Shown: piece after piece, positions 56,589 to 57,570 of the stretch
How the letters are laid out: each line of letters starts with the position of its first letter
How positions within the stretch are numbered: position 1 is the stretch's first letter
Assembly (NCBI GenBank): GCA_017853715.1
Contig: JAFMIZ010000006.1
Span: 1 to 57,570 of the forward strand
Direction of reading: 5' to 3'
DNA from: Pedosphaera sp.
GTDB lineage: Bacteria; Verrucomicrobiota; Verrucomicrobiia; Limisphaerales; DSYF01
DNA: 57,570 nt
Program-made: the position numbers and the translations under genes
Notes under the pieces: generated by a model
Seen by the model: the letters and a program-made list of their open reading frames with translations, nothing else
What the model was told of the DNA's origin: nothing
Databases searched by the model: none

Positions 56589-57570
56589 TTAATTGACCGA
56601 GCGTTTGCCGCGCATGGCGAGCAACCACACCATCAGCAATCCCCCAAACGCCACCCCGGCGGCCACGGGCATCAGCCGGAGCAGCGCGGGCAGTGACGTG
56701 CCGAACGTCAGGAGAATGAGCCAATAGGCCAGGCCCAGCACTCCGTAGAGCAGCGCCAGGCGCGACCATCGGCTGGCTAGCGACCAGAATGCCAGCGATT
56801 GAAGCAACCCCACGAACACCATGGTGACGGACAGCGGCACCAACATCGCGTGAACCTCCGGCGAGTAGCGGTTGAGAATCTTCAGGCAGAGGCCACCCAG
56901 GGCAATTAAACCTGCCGCGCCGCACGCCAGCCCGCCCGCATAAAGGGCGAGCAGTTTTAATTGCTCGCGCAAGTCATCCGCCTGTTGCCGCCCCGAGCGA
57001 TAGGTAAACAGCACGGTGAGCAGCGGTGCCACCGTCAATGGCAGCGCCCTCGCCAGCAGCCCGGCGGCGGTGTAGGCGTCCAGGTCTTCCTTGCCGAGAT
57101 AGCGTTTGGCCACCAGCTGGTCGCCTTGCATGAAACAGTAGCCTCCACCCACGCACGCGAGTGAGATGAAAATGAAGCTGATGAACTCGGGGGTCCAGGG
57201 CGATTCCGGGTGGTCACTGGGAAGAGCGAGTTGCTTGCGCCACCTGAGCAGGATGAGGTTGGCGAGCAATCCGGCGGCGGAGATGAGCACCACGACCTCC
57301 GCCATCATGTGCCAGTGCGAGGCCCCGAAGCCGAGCACCACGCGCACTGTCACCATACCCAGCCCAATGGCTGCCAGCCGCTTGAACCAGCCCAACCCCT
57401 GACATAACGCCGTGGCAAAAGCCCCCCACCACAAGGCGAGAACGTAAAAGACGATGGTGAGCACCAAACTGGAACGCGGGAAACCGAAGAACGCGCTGAT
57501 GGGTTTCACCAGCAACAGAGCGAGCAACGAACCGGTCCAGGTCAGATGGAACAGAAATTTGCGGCAGCCG
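56589..57570 (-). CDS. MurJ/MviN-like or polysaccharide flippase-type integral membrane protein (partial, N-terminus beyond window end)
   Basis: Frame is open to the window end on the minus strand (upstream codons GCRKFLFHLTWTGS); multiple TM segments; GDQLVAKRYLGKEDLDAYTAAGLLARALPL. Confidence 0.75.
   Translation of the reverse strand, partial: GCRKFLFHLTWTGSLLALLLVKPISAFFGFPRSSLVLTIVFYVLALWWGAFATALCQGLGWFKRLAAIGLGMVTVRVVLGFGASHWHMMAEVVVLISAAGLLANLILLRWRKQLALPSDHPESPWTPEFISFIFISLACVGGGYCFMQGDQLVAKRYLGKEDLDAYTAAGLLARALPLTVAPLLTVLFTYRSGRQQADDLREQLKLLALYAGGLACGAAGLIALGGLCLKILNRYSPEVHAMLVPLSVTMVFVGLLQSLAFWSLASRWSRLALLYGVLGLAYWLILLTFGTSLPALLRLMPVAAGVAFGGLLMVWLLAMRGKRSVN

Overview
This is a high-GC bacterial chromosomal window. 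Gene content (Gld-type ABC transporter with DUF4340, DUF1080, DUF2851, HpnD-like synthase, Bacteroidetes-like ParE) suggests Verrucomicrobia/PVC, but that is inference. About 47 protein genes, one tRNA-Gly(GCC), several intrinsic terminators and several families of interspersed palindromic repeats can be supported. No CRISPR array, prophage, IS element or rRNA was seen. Much of the ORF track is spurious antisense ORFs caused by high GC. Two genes cut by the window edges are missing or truncated in the track: parE at the left edge and a MurJ/MviN-like flippase at the right edge. The strongest hidden signal is upstream of the DAHP synthase gene. A 26-codon leader ORF (MNPVTRFSFVFGFRYFWTESTNLRQH; 7 aromatic residues within 11 codons) lies at 38436-38516, followed by an intrinsic terminator (38542-38569). 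The terminator 5' arm can alternatively pair with the last codons of the leader ORF (38500-38508 with 38541-38549). This is a complete candidate ribosome-mediated aromatic amino acid attenuator. Other notable signals are a 20-aa Lys-rich mini-ORF with a strong Shine-Dalgarno and its own terminator-like hairpin (28678-28826), and palindromic repeat elements translated in frame inside a U32 peptidase gene.
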